64,000 nucleotides of DNA from JAXDBM01 sp963709485 (GCA_963709485.1 CAVPWE010000001.1:62001-126000); one strand, 5' to 3'; positions 52,011 to 62,465 are shown, counted from the stretch's first letter. Numbers and translations: made by a program. Notes: generated from the letters alone by a model not told the origin.

Positions 52011-55000
52011 TCACCCCCTTCCCTTCTTGGTCACATTGACCATGAAGGCCTTGCTTTCCGGGATCATGGTGTTCGCGTCTCCGATGGTCGGCGTCAGCAG
52101 GTTGGCGGTGTCGCCGAAAGTGAAGACCTCCGCCTTCTTGTCGCCGGGTTTGTATTGACGGTCCTTGGTGGTGATCCATCCGAAATGCCAGGGGATGCCC
52201 ACCTCGTGGATGGTGTTGCCGTCGATGTTGAAGGGCTTGAAGCGGGGCGTGACGATCGCCACGCATTCCACCTTGCCCCGGGCCGACTCCACCAAGACCT
52301 TTTCGCCGTTGGCGAGTCCCTTTTCCTTGGCCAGCTCAACGCTGATCTCCACGAACATGCCGGGCTGCATTTCCGCCAGCCATGGGCACCAGCGCGTCAG
52401 CACGCCGGTCTGCCAGTGCTCGCTGACCCGGTAGGTGCTGCAGATGAAGGGAAAGCGGGGATCGCAGCTGCCGACGCCGGAGTAGACATCCATGTCGGAG
52501 CCGATGCCGGCTTTGTCGAAGCGCCGGATCGTCGGGTTGTTCTTCTGGGGGACAGCAGGTTTTTCTCCACCGGGCACTCGAGCGGCTCGTAGTGCTCGGG
52601 GAAGGGACCGTCCACCAGGCCCGGCCCGAAGAGGCTGGACACGCCGTCCGGCTTCATGATGAAGGGCGGACGCCCGGAGCCCGGGTCGCCGACGCCGTCC
52701 GGGACATCGCCCACCCATTTCTCGCCGTTCCAGGTGATGACCGCACGCTTGGGATCCCAGGGCTTTCCGTTCGGATCCACCGACGCGCCGTTATAGATGA
52801 TCCGGCGGTTGACCGGCCACGACCAGGCCCACTCCGGATAGATGCCGAGGCCGCTGGGAACATCCTTTGTTCCCCGGCGGGCGGTCATGTTGGTGGCGCC
52901 GTAGGAGCCGCAATAGACCCAGCAGCCCGATGACGTGGATCCGTCATCCTGGAGCCAGGCAAACGTGGGAACGGGCTCACCCTTCTTGAATTCCCTGAAT
53001 TCCCCTTTCTTGGCCGGGTTTTCGACTTTCTTGTCTTCGAGGAAGAAGCCGTTGATCTCCTTGGCCACGGCATGGGGGTCGTAGTGGAAATGACCGTCCA
53101 CGGTTTTCCGGCCGTAAGGCCAGGGCATCTTTGCGAGGGCCTCCTTATGGGGGCCGCCGTGCTTCTCGTACAGCTCTTTGACCTTGAAGAAGATCTCGCT
53201 CATGATGTCGCCGTCGGGAAGCGCGACGCCGGGAGGATTGATGGCCTTGTAGCGCCACTGCTGCAGGCGGCTGCTGTTGGCGAGGCTCCCCTCCTTCTCG
53301 ATGGAGGAGGCGCAGGGCAGCATGAAGACCTCCGTCTTGATCTTGGCGGGATCCATCCCCGGACCCCTCCAGAAGGAACCGGTCTCGTTGTCGAAGAGGT
53401 TGACGTTGACCATCCAGTCCAGCTTCCCCAGGGCGGCCCGGACCTTGTTGGAATGGGCGCCGCTGCAGGCGGGATTCATCCCCCAGGCGAAGAAGCCGGT
53501 GAACTTGCCCTTGTACATCTGGTCGAAAATCATGAGCCAGGAGTAGTTGGCCCCGTCGTCCAGCTTGGGCATCATAGCGTAGGCCTCTTCCGGCGAGGCA
53601 TTCATGCCGTACATGGCCCGGAGGAAACTGGTCGAGTATTTCGCATAATTCTTCCACCAGTTCAGGCTGTTCTTTTCCTTCGTGGTCGGGGTTTTCTTCT
53701 CGTTGTATTCCTTCAGCGTCTTGAGGGACGCCGTCGGGGCGGCGAGATACCCCGTCCAGATGTGGAACAGGAGTCCGTGGTCCGTGGAGCCCTGGACGTT
53801 GGACTCGCCGCGCATGGCTGCGACGCCGCCGCCGGCGATGCCGATGTTGCCCAGCAGGAGCTGGATGATGCACATGGTTCGGATCATCTGGGTGCCGACG
53901 GTGTGCTGCGTGAAGCCCATGGCGTACAATTCGACGCCGGCTTTGTCAGGCTTGCCCGTAGAGGCATACAGTTTGTAAACTTCCAGAAGCTTGTCCTGGG
54001 GCGTGCCGGTGATTCTCGATACGACCTCGGGCGTGTAGCGGGAATAATGCTTCTTCAGGAGCTGATACACGCAGTGGGGGTCCTGAAGGGTCGGATCCTT
54101 CCTGATGACCCCGTCCGCACCGGTCTGATAGGACCATGTGTCCTTGTTGTACTTGCTGCCCTCCAGTCCCGAGAAAACGCCGTTGTTCTCCGCGGTAAGC
54201 TTGAAGGCCGGGTTGACCAGGAAGGAGGCGTTGGTGTAGTTCTTTACGTAGGATTCCTGGATCAGGTTGTTGTCGATAATGTACTTGATCATGCCGCCCA
54301 GGAACGCGATATCCGTTCCCGATCGCAGGGGTGCGTAGAGATGGGCTTTCGCCGCGGACTGGGTGAACCGGGGGTCCACGCAGATCACTTTCGCGCCCTT
54401 GTCAATGGCCGCCTGGATCCACTTGAAGGAAACCGGGTGATTGGAAGCGGGGTTGCTTCCCATGATTAAGAGAACATCACTGTTCTTGAAATCGTTCCAG
54501 TGATTCGTCATTGCGCCGCGTCCGAACGACTCTCCCAGAGCCGGTACAGTCGGGCTGTGTCAGATCCGGGCCTGGTGTTCGATGTAGACCAGGCCCAACC
54601 CCCTCAGGAATTTTTGGTAGGTGTAGCACTCTTCCAGGTCCATGGCGGCGCTGCCGACGGAAGCGATCCCCTCTGTCCGGTTGACAAGTTCGCCTTTCTC
54701 ATTGTTGACCTTGAAGCTGGCATCCCTGCTTTTCTTGATGTTCTCCGCGATCTTCTCCAGGGCCCATTCCCATTCGACTTCCTTCCAGGCTGTGCCGAAA
54801 GGTTCCCGGTAGAGCGGTTTGGACAGGCGGTTTTCGTTCACCGCCATCTGATAAATGGATCCGCCCTTGCTGCAAAGCGATCCCTTGTTGATGGGGCTGT
54901 CCGGATCGCCTTCCGTGTTGATCACCTTGCCGTTTCTTGTCGACACGATGATGCTGCATCCCACGGAGCAATAGGGGCAAATGGTTGTGGTTTCTTTGGT

Positions 55001-55117
55001 GTACTTGATCTTCAGCGGCTGGGCATGGGCGGAAACGGGCTTCAGGCTGATGCCGATCCCGCTCGTTGCCAGCACAGCGCCGGAGAGTTTCAAGAAACCT
55101 CTTCTGCTGACATCCAT
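52011..55117 (-). CDS. fdhA: Selenocysteine formate dehydrogenase large subunit, copy 1 (frameshifted near C-terminus)
   Basis: About 1035 residues when read through. The Tat signal SRRGFLKLSGA is followed by a 4Fe-4S site (CPYCSVGCSIIVSTRNGKVI). The in-frame TGA at 54560-54562 falls in HQARI-Sec-HSPTVPALGE (Sec186), the Mo/W ligand position of FdhA. The molybdopterin-binding body and the aspartate-decarboxylase-like C-terminal domain follow. Near 52550 a run of five C must be six to join KNLLS to PQKNNPTIRRFDKAG, a probable base-calling indel. The start is ATG 55117 behind GGAAAGGAG. Periplasmic formate oxidation or CO2 reduction. Confidence 0.92.
54528..54562 (-). promoter_or_regulatory. 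Selenocysteine UGA codon and SECIS-like hairpin, fdhA copy 1
   Basis: UGA at 54562-54560 (minus strand) is followed by a hairpin GGCTCT-GGG-AGAGTC (one G-U pair) at +18 to +32. A longer alternative stem CGACT/AGTCG starts at +8. Bacterial SECIS elements lie at this distance. Confidence 0.7.
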
Positions 55118-55367
55118 AAAAGAGCTCCTTTCCTGATTATTGTTTCGTAATAAAATTACCGCTTGTTCTGGCTTCGTTCCCGGCTCATGAGGCAGGCCGT
55201 TTCCGGTGTTGACCACGGTTCACCACTCGCTGAAATCCTTCCATGCAAAGATGTGAAGCGGGGGGCGTTTCCAGAGATTCCGGCAAACCTGACCGACCCT
55301 GTCCTTATATTTATTAGTTGCGCAGTGTCAACTCTTTTTTAAGCAAAAACGCAATGATTTCTTTCAC

Positions 55368-55387
55368 TTATGTCATTTATGACATAA
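55368..55387. promoter_or_regulatory. Palindrome upstream of fdh operon 1
   Basis: Perfect dyad TTATGTCAT-TT-ATGACATAA, 251 bp upstream of the fdhA1 start. Possible operator. The rest of 55118-55492 has no gene. Confidence 0.5.
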
Positions 55388-55492
55388 CATCATTTCCCGG
55401 GGGCCATGGTGGCCTGACGGCCATCACAATGGCGCTGCGAAAATGTGAGTCTGGTTATCCCTGCGGGTATGACAAGGCCGGGAAACAGGGTA

Positions 55493-55530
55493 GAAAAAAA
55501 AGGGGACCTGCCTTTTTGTGGCAGGTCCCT
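55493..55530 (-). terminator. Terminator of fdh operon 2
   Basis: GGGACCTGCC pairs with GGCAGGTCCC; on the minus strand a run of eight or more T follows. Confidence 0.85.
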
Positions 55531-55587
55531 GATCGGGTTGTTATGGCGCTGCCGCGGAACGGCTTCAGCGGATCGCCGGGTTACGGG

Positions 55588-56266
55588 TTACGCGGTGTGG
55601 TGGCCGTGGCCCGTGAGGTCCTTCTCCTCGCCGTAGACCACCAGCTTCCCCTCATGCTCCATCTCCGCCAGCCACTTGGGGTGCTGCTTCTTCAGCCAGG
55701 CCCGGCTCACCCAGCCGGACAGCATCGCCGGCAGCGAACCGGGGGAGCCGATGGTCCCCAGGTACAGGTGCACGAAGAAAAACGCGAAGATCGTGACGAA
55801 CCCGAGCGCATGGAGCACGAACATCCACCGCACCAGGCCCGCGGGGAAGCGGAGCGGGAACCACATGATCAGGCCCGTCACCACCATGATGACGCCGCAG
55901 CCGACCACGGCCAGGAAGAAGGCCTTCTGTCCGGGGTTGTACTTCCCCACCTCGGGCACCTTGTCCACGTGCCAGACGTAGCCGCCGGCGACCTTCATCC
56001 ACTCCAGGTCCTCGGGCATGGAAAAGACGCCCGCTTCCCGCCACCACATGCGGATGGTGAAATAGAGCGCCACGGCAAAGAAGACGCCCGTGAAGTTGTG
56101 GACGTACTTCAGGGACTTGAGGCCGCCCATGAGCGTCCCGATGAAATTGAAGCGACTGGAACATCATGCCCAGCCCCGTGATGCACAAAATCAGGCAGGA
56201 AATCGCCAGGCTCCAGTGGACGATCCGTTCAAAGGCGTCCGTTGCTTGAATCAATCCCTTTCTCAT
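55588..56266 (-). CDS. fdhI: Formate dehydrogenase cytochrome b subunit, copy 2 (one-base insertion)
   Basis: 225 residues if one extra A at about 56151 is removed (ATTGAAGCGAC here, ATTGAGCGAC in copy 1). The insertion shifts the frame after residue 38, inside the first membrane region (MMFQSL). The remaining sequence is nearly identical to copy 1, with the same heme helices. Whether the insertion is real or an assembly fault cannot be decided here. It is last in operon 2, 3 bp after fdhB2. Confidence 0.85.
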
Positions 56267-56459
56267 GGCTCATTCCCCTCCCTTCTGGTTCTGGTCCTCG
56301 TCGGGCAGCTTCGGCCCGTGAATGATGTAGTGCAGGAACGACCCGGCGATCACGCCGCCGGCCGCCAGCAGGCTGAGGGGCTTGAGCAGATCCTTCCAGA
56401 CAATGATCGACAGCGGCACGCTCGGCTTCAACGGCAACTTCTCGTACACCGCAGGTTTC
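55619..56459. repeat. Near-identical fdhI/fdhB tract, copy 2
   Basis: Counterpart of 50569-51408, with a one-base insertion near 56151. Confidence 0.88.
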
Positions 56460-57061
56460 TCATCCAGAACATAGATCACGTGCGTGCCGTCCACGAACTT
56501 GTCGCCATAAACGTTCGCGTCGCCGCCCAGCTCTTTCACCCGGGCATAGGCCTTCCGGATCATGGCGTCCTTGGCGCCGATGGTCAGGGCGCCCGTGGGA
56601 CAGGACAGGACGCAGGCCGGCGATTGGTTCGCCTTCAGCCTCCCGATGCAGAGGTCGCATTTGTAGATCTTGTCCGTCGTCGCGTCGTATCGGGGCGTGT
56701 CGAAGGGGCAGGCCGTGATGCACTCCTTGCAGCCGATGCAGCGCTCGTGGTGGATGCCGACGGTCCCGTACTCGGTATAGTAAAGCGCCCCGCTGGGGCA
56801 GACCTTCACACAGGCCGCGTCGGTGCAGTGCATGCAGCCGTCCTTGCGGAAGATCCACTTGAAATCTCCCTTTTCGTTAACGTGCTCCTGAAAGCGGATG
56901 AGGGTCCAGGTGTTCCATTGCAGGTCCGGCGGGTTCTGATAGCTCCCCCGGTTTTTTGTCCTGAATCCCGGCAGTTCGTTCCACTGTTTGCAGGCCACCT
57001 GGCATCCCCGGCAGGCCGTGCACTTCGTCGTATCGATCAGTTTTACGACTTCTCTGTTCAT
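56270..57061 (-). CDS. fdhB: Formate dehydrogenase iron-sulfur subunit, copy 2
   Basis: 263 residues. The Cys clusters are CTACRGCQVACKQWN, CMHCTDAACVKVCPSGAL, CIGCKECITACPFDTPRYD and a CDLC/CVLSCPTG group. The last 60 residues, including the membrane helix, are identical to copy 1, whereas the rest differs at many positions. It begins 12 bp after the fdhA2 stop, behind GGAGG. Confidence 0.95.
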   Translation of the reverse strand: MNREVVKLIDTTKCTACRGCQVACKQWNELPGFRTKNRGSYQNPPDLQWNTWTLIRFQEHVNEKGDFKWIFRKDGCMHCTDAACVKVCPSGALYYTEYGTVGIHHERCIGCKECITACPFDTPRYDATTDKIYKCDLCIGRLKANQSPACVLSCPTGALTIGAKDAMIRKAYARVKELGGDANVYGDKFVDGTHVIYVLDEKPAVYEKLPLKPSVPLSIIVWKDLLKPLSLLAAGGVIAGSFLHYIIHGPKLPDEDQNQKGGE

Positions 57062-57073
57062 TTTCTCACCTCC

Positions 57074-60000
57074 TTAAGCCCTTTCCACGTTGACCATGAA
57101 CGCCTTGAACTCGGGACAGAAGGTGTTCGCGTCGCCGACCGTGGGCGTCAGGAAGTTGGTGCTGTCCCCCCGTCCTTCGGGTGGAGCCAGCCGTAATTGA
57201 ATGGCAAGCCAACCTGATGAACCGTTCTCCCCTCGACCTGAAAGGGTTTGAAGCGCTTCGTCACCATGGCCACGCACTCCACGGCGCCCCGGATGGAGGA
57301 AACCTTTACCCGGGATCCGTTTTTGATCCCCTTCTCACTGGCCAGAAGATCGCCGATTTCCACATAGAGCTCTGGCTGCATTTCCAGGAGCCACGCCTGC
57401 CAACGGGTCAAGGCGCCGGTACACCAGTGTTCCGTGCAGGAGTATGTGGTACAGACATAGGGATATTTTTCGCTGGCATTGGCCACCTTGTCCAGATCGC
57501 TCCCGAAGATTTCAATCGCCGGATTGATCAACTGGGATGACATGGGATTCTTCGCAAGCGGTCCTTCCAGCGGTTCGTAATGTTCTGGGAACGGGCCTTC
57601 CGCCATGCCGGGACCGAACAGAGCGCCCAATCCGTCTCTTTGCATGATGAAAGGATACTTCCCTTTCTCCTTATCCGCCTGCGGCGGCCAGGGCCCATCC
57701 GGCACGTCGCCGACCCATTTGTCGCCCTTCCATTCCAGTATAGTGCGCTTCGGATTGTAGGGCTTGCCGTTCACATCGCAAGATGCGCGGTTATAGAGGA
57801 TGCGGCGGTTGACCGGCCAGGCGAACGCCCAGTTGGGGAAAAGGCCAAGACCCGTCGGGTCTTCCTTGCCCCGGGAGGCCATCTTGTTCAGACCGTCCGC
57901 CGTGTAGCTTCCGGAGATGCACCAGTTGCCGCATGCCGTTTTGCCGTCGGCCTGAAGATTGCCGAAGCCCGGGACCAGCTGTCCCTTCTTGAATACGGTC
58001 TGCGTTCCTTTGGCCTTGTCTTCGATGACGGTGTCTTCCAGGAAGACGCCGTTGATCCGGTGGGCCACTTTCATCACATCAAAATGCCCCTGTTTGTCCA
58101 GGTAGTCCCATTTGAGGTTAACAAGGGCTTCGGCATTGGGGCCGCCTTCCTTTTCGTACAGTTTCTTGACCTCCGCCATGATTTTGATTTCGATTTCGCC
58201 CACGGGGATAGCGTCGCCGGGCGCCTCGGCGGCCTTGTATTTCCACTGCACCCAGCGGCCCGAGTTGCTCTGCGAACCTTCCTTTTCCATCGATGCGGAA
58301 GCGGGCAGCAGGAAACATTCCGTCTGAACCTTTGCGGGATCGACGCCGGGACCTCTCCAGAACTCGTAGGTTTCATTATTGAAAATATTTTCACCCACCA
58401 GCCAGTCCAGCTTTTCCATCGCCTTGCGGACCTTGGTCGTGTTGGGAGAGCTGACGGCTGGGTCCGCGCCAATGGCGAAGAACCCCTTGATCTTGCCCGC
58501 GTACATCGTATCGAACATGTGCATCGTAGAATAGTGCTTCCCGTCATCCATCTTGGGCAGCCAGTTATAGCCGAATTCATTCTCCTTTGTAGACTTTTCA
58601 TCCCACAGGGATTTCAGGAAGCTGACAAAGAACTTCGGATAATTCGAGTAGTAATTGGCCGACTGGGGATCTTTCGATTCCGGCGTGTATTTTTTCAGAT
58701 ACTTCTCCAGCGCATCCAGCGACGCAGACGGCGTTTTCAGATAACCCGGCAGAACATTGTACAGAATCGCGTGATCGGTGGACCCTTGAACATTGGGTTC
58801 ACCGCGCAGCGCGTTGATGCCGCCGCCCGCGATACCCATGTTGCCCAGCAGAAGCTGGATGATCGACATGGTCCGGATGTTCTGGCTTCCCGTTGTGTGA
58901 TGCGTCCAGCCCAGGGCGTAGCATTCCGTTCCCGCCCTGTCCGGAACACCAGTGGATGCGTAGACTTCATAAACCTTGAGGAGGTTTTCCTTCGACACGC
59001 CGGTGATGCTGGAAACCTTGTCCAGTGTGTAGCGCGAGTAGTGCTTTTTGAGCAATTGGAAGACGCACCGGGGATGGTTGAGGCTCATGTCCCGCTGGGG
59101 CACGCCGCGACCGTCCATGTCAAATGTCCATGAATCCTTGTTGTATTTGCGCTTGGCCGCGTCATAACCGGTGAAGAGGCCATCATGGAAGCTGAAATCG
59201 GCATTCACAATGAATGACGCGTTGGTGTAGTTGAGCACATAGTCTTTGAAGTGCTTGTTTTTTTCAATAATGAAGTTGATCATGCCGCCCAGGAAGGCGA
59301 TGTCCGTGCCGGAACGAAGCGGAACGTGAAAATCACAGCGGGCGGATGTTCTGGTGTAACGGGGATCGACGTGAACAATGGTTGCGCCTTTTTCTTTTGC
59401 CCTCAATATCCATTTGAAGGCGATGGGGTGGTGCTCGGCGGCATTGCTGCCCATAATCAGGATGACGTCCGCATTCTTTAAATCACAGTAGTGGTTCGTC
59501 ATGGAACCGCGTCCGAACGACTCTCCCAGAGCCGCTACAGATGGACTGTGTCAGACCCGGGCCTGGTGGTCTATATAAACAAGCCCCAGAGCTCTCGACT
59601 TGACGGTAATCAGCCAGCACTCCTCGTTGTCCACGTTGGAGCTTCCGTAATGGCCGATCGACTCGCAGCGGTTAACCAGTTCGCCTTTGGCATTTTTCGT
59701 CACAAAACCTTTGTCCCGCGTGTCCTTGACCAGACGGGCGATCCGGGAAAGGGCAAAATCCCAGTCCTTTTCTTCCCACTCCGTTCCATAGGGCTTACGA
59801 TAGAGAACCTTGGTGAGCCTGTGTTTGTTGGCCTCCGTCAGGTCGAAGAACCCTGCCCCCTTGGCGCAAAGCGAGCCTTCATTGATGGGGTGCTCCGGAT
59901 CGCCCTCGATGTTGAAGATCTTTCCCGTCAGCTTGTCCACGCTGCATATGAGGCCGCAGCCGACGGAGCAGTAACAGCATGTGGTTACCACCTGCTTGGC

Positions 60001-60138
60001 CATCCTGATCCGGTTCATTTTGTCCAACCCTTCCGCATACGCCTGCGTGGGCCTCAGGTCGATGCCGAGGCCGGAAAGGAAAATGCCGGACCCGACCGCC
60101 CCGGACAGGCTTAAAAACCCTCTCCGCGTTATTTCCAT
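57074..60138 (-). CDS. fdhA: Selenocysteine formate dehydrogenase large subunit, copy 2 (frameshifted near C-terminus)
   Basis: About 1021 residues. The Tat signal TRRGFLSLSGA is followed by the 4Fe-4S site CCYCSVGCGLICSVDKLTG. The in-frame TGA at 59551-59553 lies in HQARV-Sec-HSPSVAALGE (Sec196). The body differs substantially from copy 1, so the paralogues are old. Near 57165 a run of six G must be seven to join WLHPKDGG to DSTNFLTPTVGDANTF and reach the stop at 57074. The start is ATG 60138 behind AGGAGG. It heads operon fdhA2-fdhB2-fdhI2. Confidence 0.92.
59519..59553 (-). promoter_or_regulatory. Selenocysteine UGA codon and SECIS-like hairpin, fdhA copy 2
   Basis: UGA at 59553-59551 (minus strand). 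The same GGCTCT-GGG-AGAGTC hairpin sits at +18 to +32. The longer outer stem of copy 1 is not conserved. Confidence 0.65.
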
Positions 60139-60248
60139 AAAAACCTCCTTGATCTTATGTCTATTATGACCTATGCCAAACAAGGCATAACTATGTTTTT
60201 CCACCGGTTCTGTCAAGGAAAATAAACAACAAAACCATGAAAAATTAA

Positions 60249-60271
60249 TATGTTATAGTAAATATAACATA
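60249..60271. promoter_or_regulatory. Palindrome upstream of fdh operon 2
   Basis: Perfect 9-bp arms TATGTTATA and TATAACATA around GTAAA, about 110 bp upstream of fdhA2. It lies in the divergent gap with the TiaS-like gene, so it could control either. Nothing else is supported in 60139-60473. Confidence 0.5.
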
Positions 60272-60473
60272 AGTTGCGGAAGATGGCCCGGGACGGTTTC
60301 CGCTCGCATATTCCGAAGATCTTTAATTCGTGGCATTTCCATGTTTTCCCGCTCAAACGTATTTTCCGATATCCGACAGGAAGACGCAGCAGGCACCGCC
60401 GGTCACTTCTTGCCTTGTGGATTATTCTACGCCGGTGTATACGAAACCTTTAAGACAGGATTTCGAGAGGGGC

Positions 60474-61193
60474 ATGCGCGTTTACATTGGTTTTGACGAC
60501 ACGGACAATCCGGATTCTGAATTCGGGACCGGCAAGGTTGCCCGCCGCTATGAAAAGATGATTTCCGAAAATGGCCGGGTGCGGGGCGTCGTCCGCCAGC
60601 AGCTTCTGGTGGATCCCGGGATTCCCTACACCTCCCACAACAGTTCGGCCTGCGTGATCGTCGATGTCGAGGATCCGTCCTCTGCAGGACGGCTGGCCGG
60701 ACTGGCGGCGGATCACATCGAAGGGATGGCCGCTGCCGGGAGCGATCCCGGCCTCTGCCTTGTGCGCGAGGACGATCCGGCCCTTCCCGGGCTGATGGCC
60801 TTCGGGCGGTGCTGCACGGAAAGGATCGTGACGCAGAGGGAAGCGATTCACGCGGCGGGGCGCGCCCATCTTTCGGGGCATGGCGGGACGAATGACGGCA
60901 TCATCGGCGCCGCCGCGGCCGTGGGCCTCACGGCGTCGGGTTGGAGCGGCCGCTTCATCGAGTTTTCGGATTTGCGGCAGGTTCCCGATCCGGTATCAGT
61001 CGAATCGCTGCAAGGAAAGGGCATCCGCGTCCTTTCCCTGGACCGAGACGCTGCCTGCCCGGGGCCGCGGGACATGGTGTATACGAAGGGCTGGCTCAGG
61101 CCCAGGCTCTGGGGATGCGAGGCTGTGCTGCCGGTTCTTCCGTCAGGGCCCGGGCTCTGGCAGAGCCTGGGGGAAAAAAGAAAGAAGCGTTGA
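60474..61193 (+). CDS. TiaS-like (tRNA-Ile2 agmatinylcytidine synthase-related) protein
   Basis: 239 residues from ATG 60474 behind GAGAGG. MRVYIGFDDTDNPDSEFGTG is the GFDDTD signature that opens TiaS and related archaeal proteins; HGGTNDGIIGAAAAVGLTA is another conserved glycine-rich segment. It lacks the later TiaS domains (archaeal TiaS exceeds 400 residues), so tRNA modification is unlikely to be its whole story. It lies beside a 71-aa gene and the molybdenum-storage-like gene, probably in one operon. Function unknown. Confidence 0.65.
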   Translation: MRVYIGFDDTDNPDSEFGTGKVARRYEKMISENGRVRGVVRQQLLVDPGIPYTSHNSSACVIVDVEDPSSAGRLAGLAADHIEGMAAAGSDPGLCLVREDDPALPGLMAFGRCCTERIVTQREAIHAAGRAHLSGHGGTNDGIIGAAAAVGLTASGWSGRFIEFSDLRQVPDPVSVESLQGKGIRVLSLDRDAACPGPRDMVYTKGWLRPRLWGCEAVLPVLPSGPGLWQSLGEKRKKR

Positions 61194-61216
61194 ATCCGAT
61201 TCAGGGAGGTGTGGTC

Positions 61217-61432
61217 ATGGCAGGGAAGATTTTTTACCGGGAGCGCCGGAAAGTATCTGAGAAGGAAAAGAAGCCCCGTTTCAAGCTCGTTGCCGTAGCC
61301 GGGGTGGACATGAAATTCTACAGCGAGCACTTGCGGAAAAGAGAGCTGGAGGAAATCGCTGCCGCAATGGGCGCAGAGCTCGTTCTGCTGAAAGCCCCGG
61401 CGGAAAAGGACGAAGAGATCGAAGTGAAGTAG
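61217..61432 (+). CDS. Small conserved-looking protein next to molybdenum-storage-like gene
   Basis: 71 residues; ATG 61217 after GGGAGGT. It has charged ends and a central segment RFKLVAVAGVDMKFYSEHLR followed by KRELEEIAAAMGAELVLLKA. I do not recognise a family. It is 23 bp after the TiaS-like gene and 26 bp before the next gene, so all three are probably co-transcribed. It could be a partner of the downstream kinase-fold protein. Confidence 0.7.
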   Translation: MAGKIFYRERRKVSEKEKKPRFKLVAVAGVDMKFYSEHLRKRELEEIAAAMGAELVLLKAPAEKDEEIEVK

Positions 61433-61458
61433 TCCGGAGAGAATGAAAGGCGGATGAG

Positions 61459-62289
61459 ATGGCGCTGCTGAGAGAGCGGGACGGACGCAGGCTGCATGTG
61501 AAAAGCAAGCTGATGGGGGAGAGCCTGGTGGGCAGGACATTCCTGGACGGGCTCAAGATCGCCCCGCAGCAGCGGCTTTTTCCCGACGTGAACGTCGTCA
61601 AGATCGGCGGGCAGTCCATCTGCGACCGCGGGATCAAGGCGCTGCCCGCCCTCATCCGGGAAATCGCCGCCTGCAAAAAGAAACACAAGATGCTCCTGAC
61701 CACGGGAGGCGGGACGCGGAGCCGCCACATCTATTCCATCGGCCTGGAGCTGGGCATGCCGACGGGGATCATCGCGAAATTCGGAAGTTCCATCTCGGAG
61801 CAGAACGCCCTGCTCGTTTCAACCCTCCTTTCCCCCTGGGGGGGCATCAAGATCGGCCATGACGAGGTGATCAAGCTCTCCACCTACTTTGCCCAGGACT
61901 GCATCCCGGTGATGCACGGAATGCCCCCCTACGACTATTTCGCCCTGCCCACTTCCAAATGGCGCATCCCCGTGCACCGCACCGACGTGGGCACGCTGGT
62001 TCTGGCCGACCTGATCGGCGCCCGAAGCTGCATCCTGATCAAGGATGAAAAGGGCCTCTTCACGGACGACCCGAAAAAGAATCCCAAAGCCGCGTTCATT
62101 CCTGAAATCAGCGTGCAGGAACTCCTGAAACGGGACCTGGACGATTTGATCATCGAACGCCCATGCCTGGAGATCCTGCAAAACAGCGAGGTGATCGACC
62201 GGATCCAGATCGTCAACGGCCTGGAAAAGGGGAACCTCGCCCGGGCCCTGAAAGGCAAGCACGCCGGCACGATCATCCATAAATCATAG
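61459..62289 (+). CDS. Molybdenum storage protein-like, amino-acid-kinase fold
   Basis: 276 residues. VNVVKIGGQSICDRG (residue about 46), LLTTGGGTRSRHIYSIGLEL and LIKDEKGLFTDDPKKNPKAA match the Azotobacter MoSto subunits MosA/MosB, with FIPEISVQELL and VIDRIQIVNGLEKGNLARAL near the end and HAGTII at the C-terminus. MoSto binds ATP and packs molybdate or tungstate into clusters. Only one subunit gene is seen, so the oligomer may be homomeric. Adjacency to two formate dehydrogenases, which need Mo or W, supports a metal-storage role; a uridylate-kinase-like enzyme is the alternative. Confidence 0.82.
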   Translation: MALLRERDGRRLHVKSKLMGESLVGRTFLDGLKIAPQQRLFPDVNVVKIGGQSICDRGIKALPALIREIAACKKKHKMLLTTGGGTRSRHIYSIGLELGMPTGIIAKFGSSISEQNALLVSTLLSPWGGIKIGHDEVIKLSTYFAQDCIPVMHGMPPYDYFALPTSKWRIPVHRTDVGTLVLADLIGARSCILIKDEKGLFTDDPKKNPKAAFIPEISVQELLKRDLDDLIIERPCLEILQNSEVIDRIQIVNGLEKGNLARALKGKHAGTIIHKS

Positions 62290-62465
62290 CGCCTTTTCTG
62301 CCCCATCTGCGGACGGGCAAAGCCGGCGGTTTCGCCACGAATCAATGCCCGTACCCTATTTTCTCCCAAGGGATCATGTCTGGATTCAAATTCCGGCCTT
62401 CGCACGCTCTCGCCGAAAAGCCCGTTCCGCGATTCGCGGGGATCATGACGAATACGCCTCCTGCG

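Noticed and set aside
53072..54469. Long plus-strand frames opposite the fdhA genes
   Set aside because: They mirror the catalytic subunit on the other strand and contain no recognisable domain.
54560..54562. TGA as a true stop that splits fdhA into two genes
   Set aside because: The codon sits exactly at the conserved selenocysteine/cysteine ligand position in both paralogues, with conserved sequence continuing in frame.
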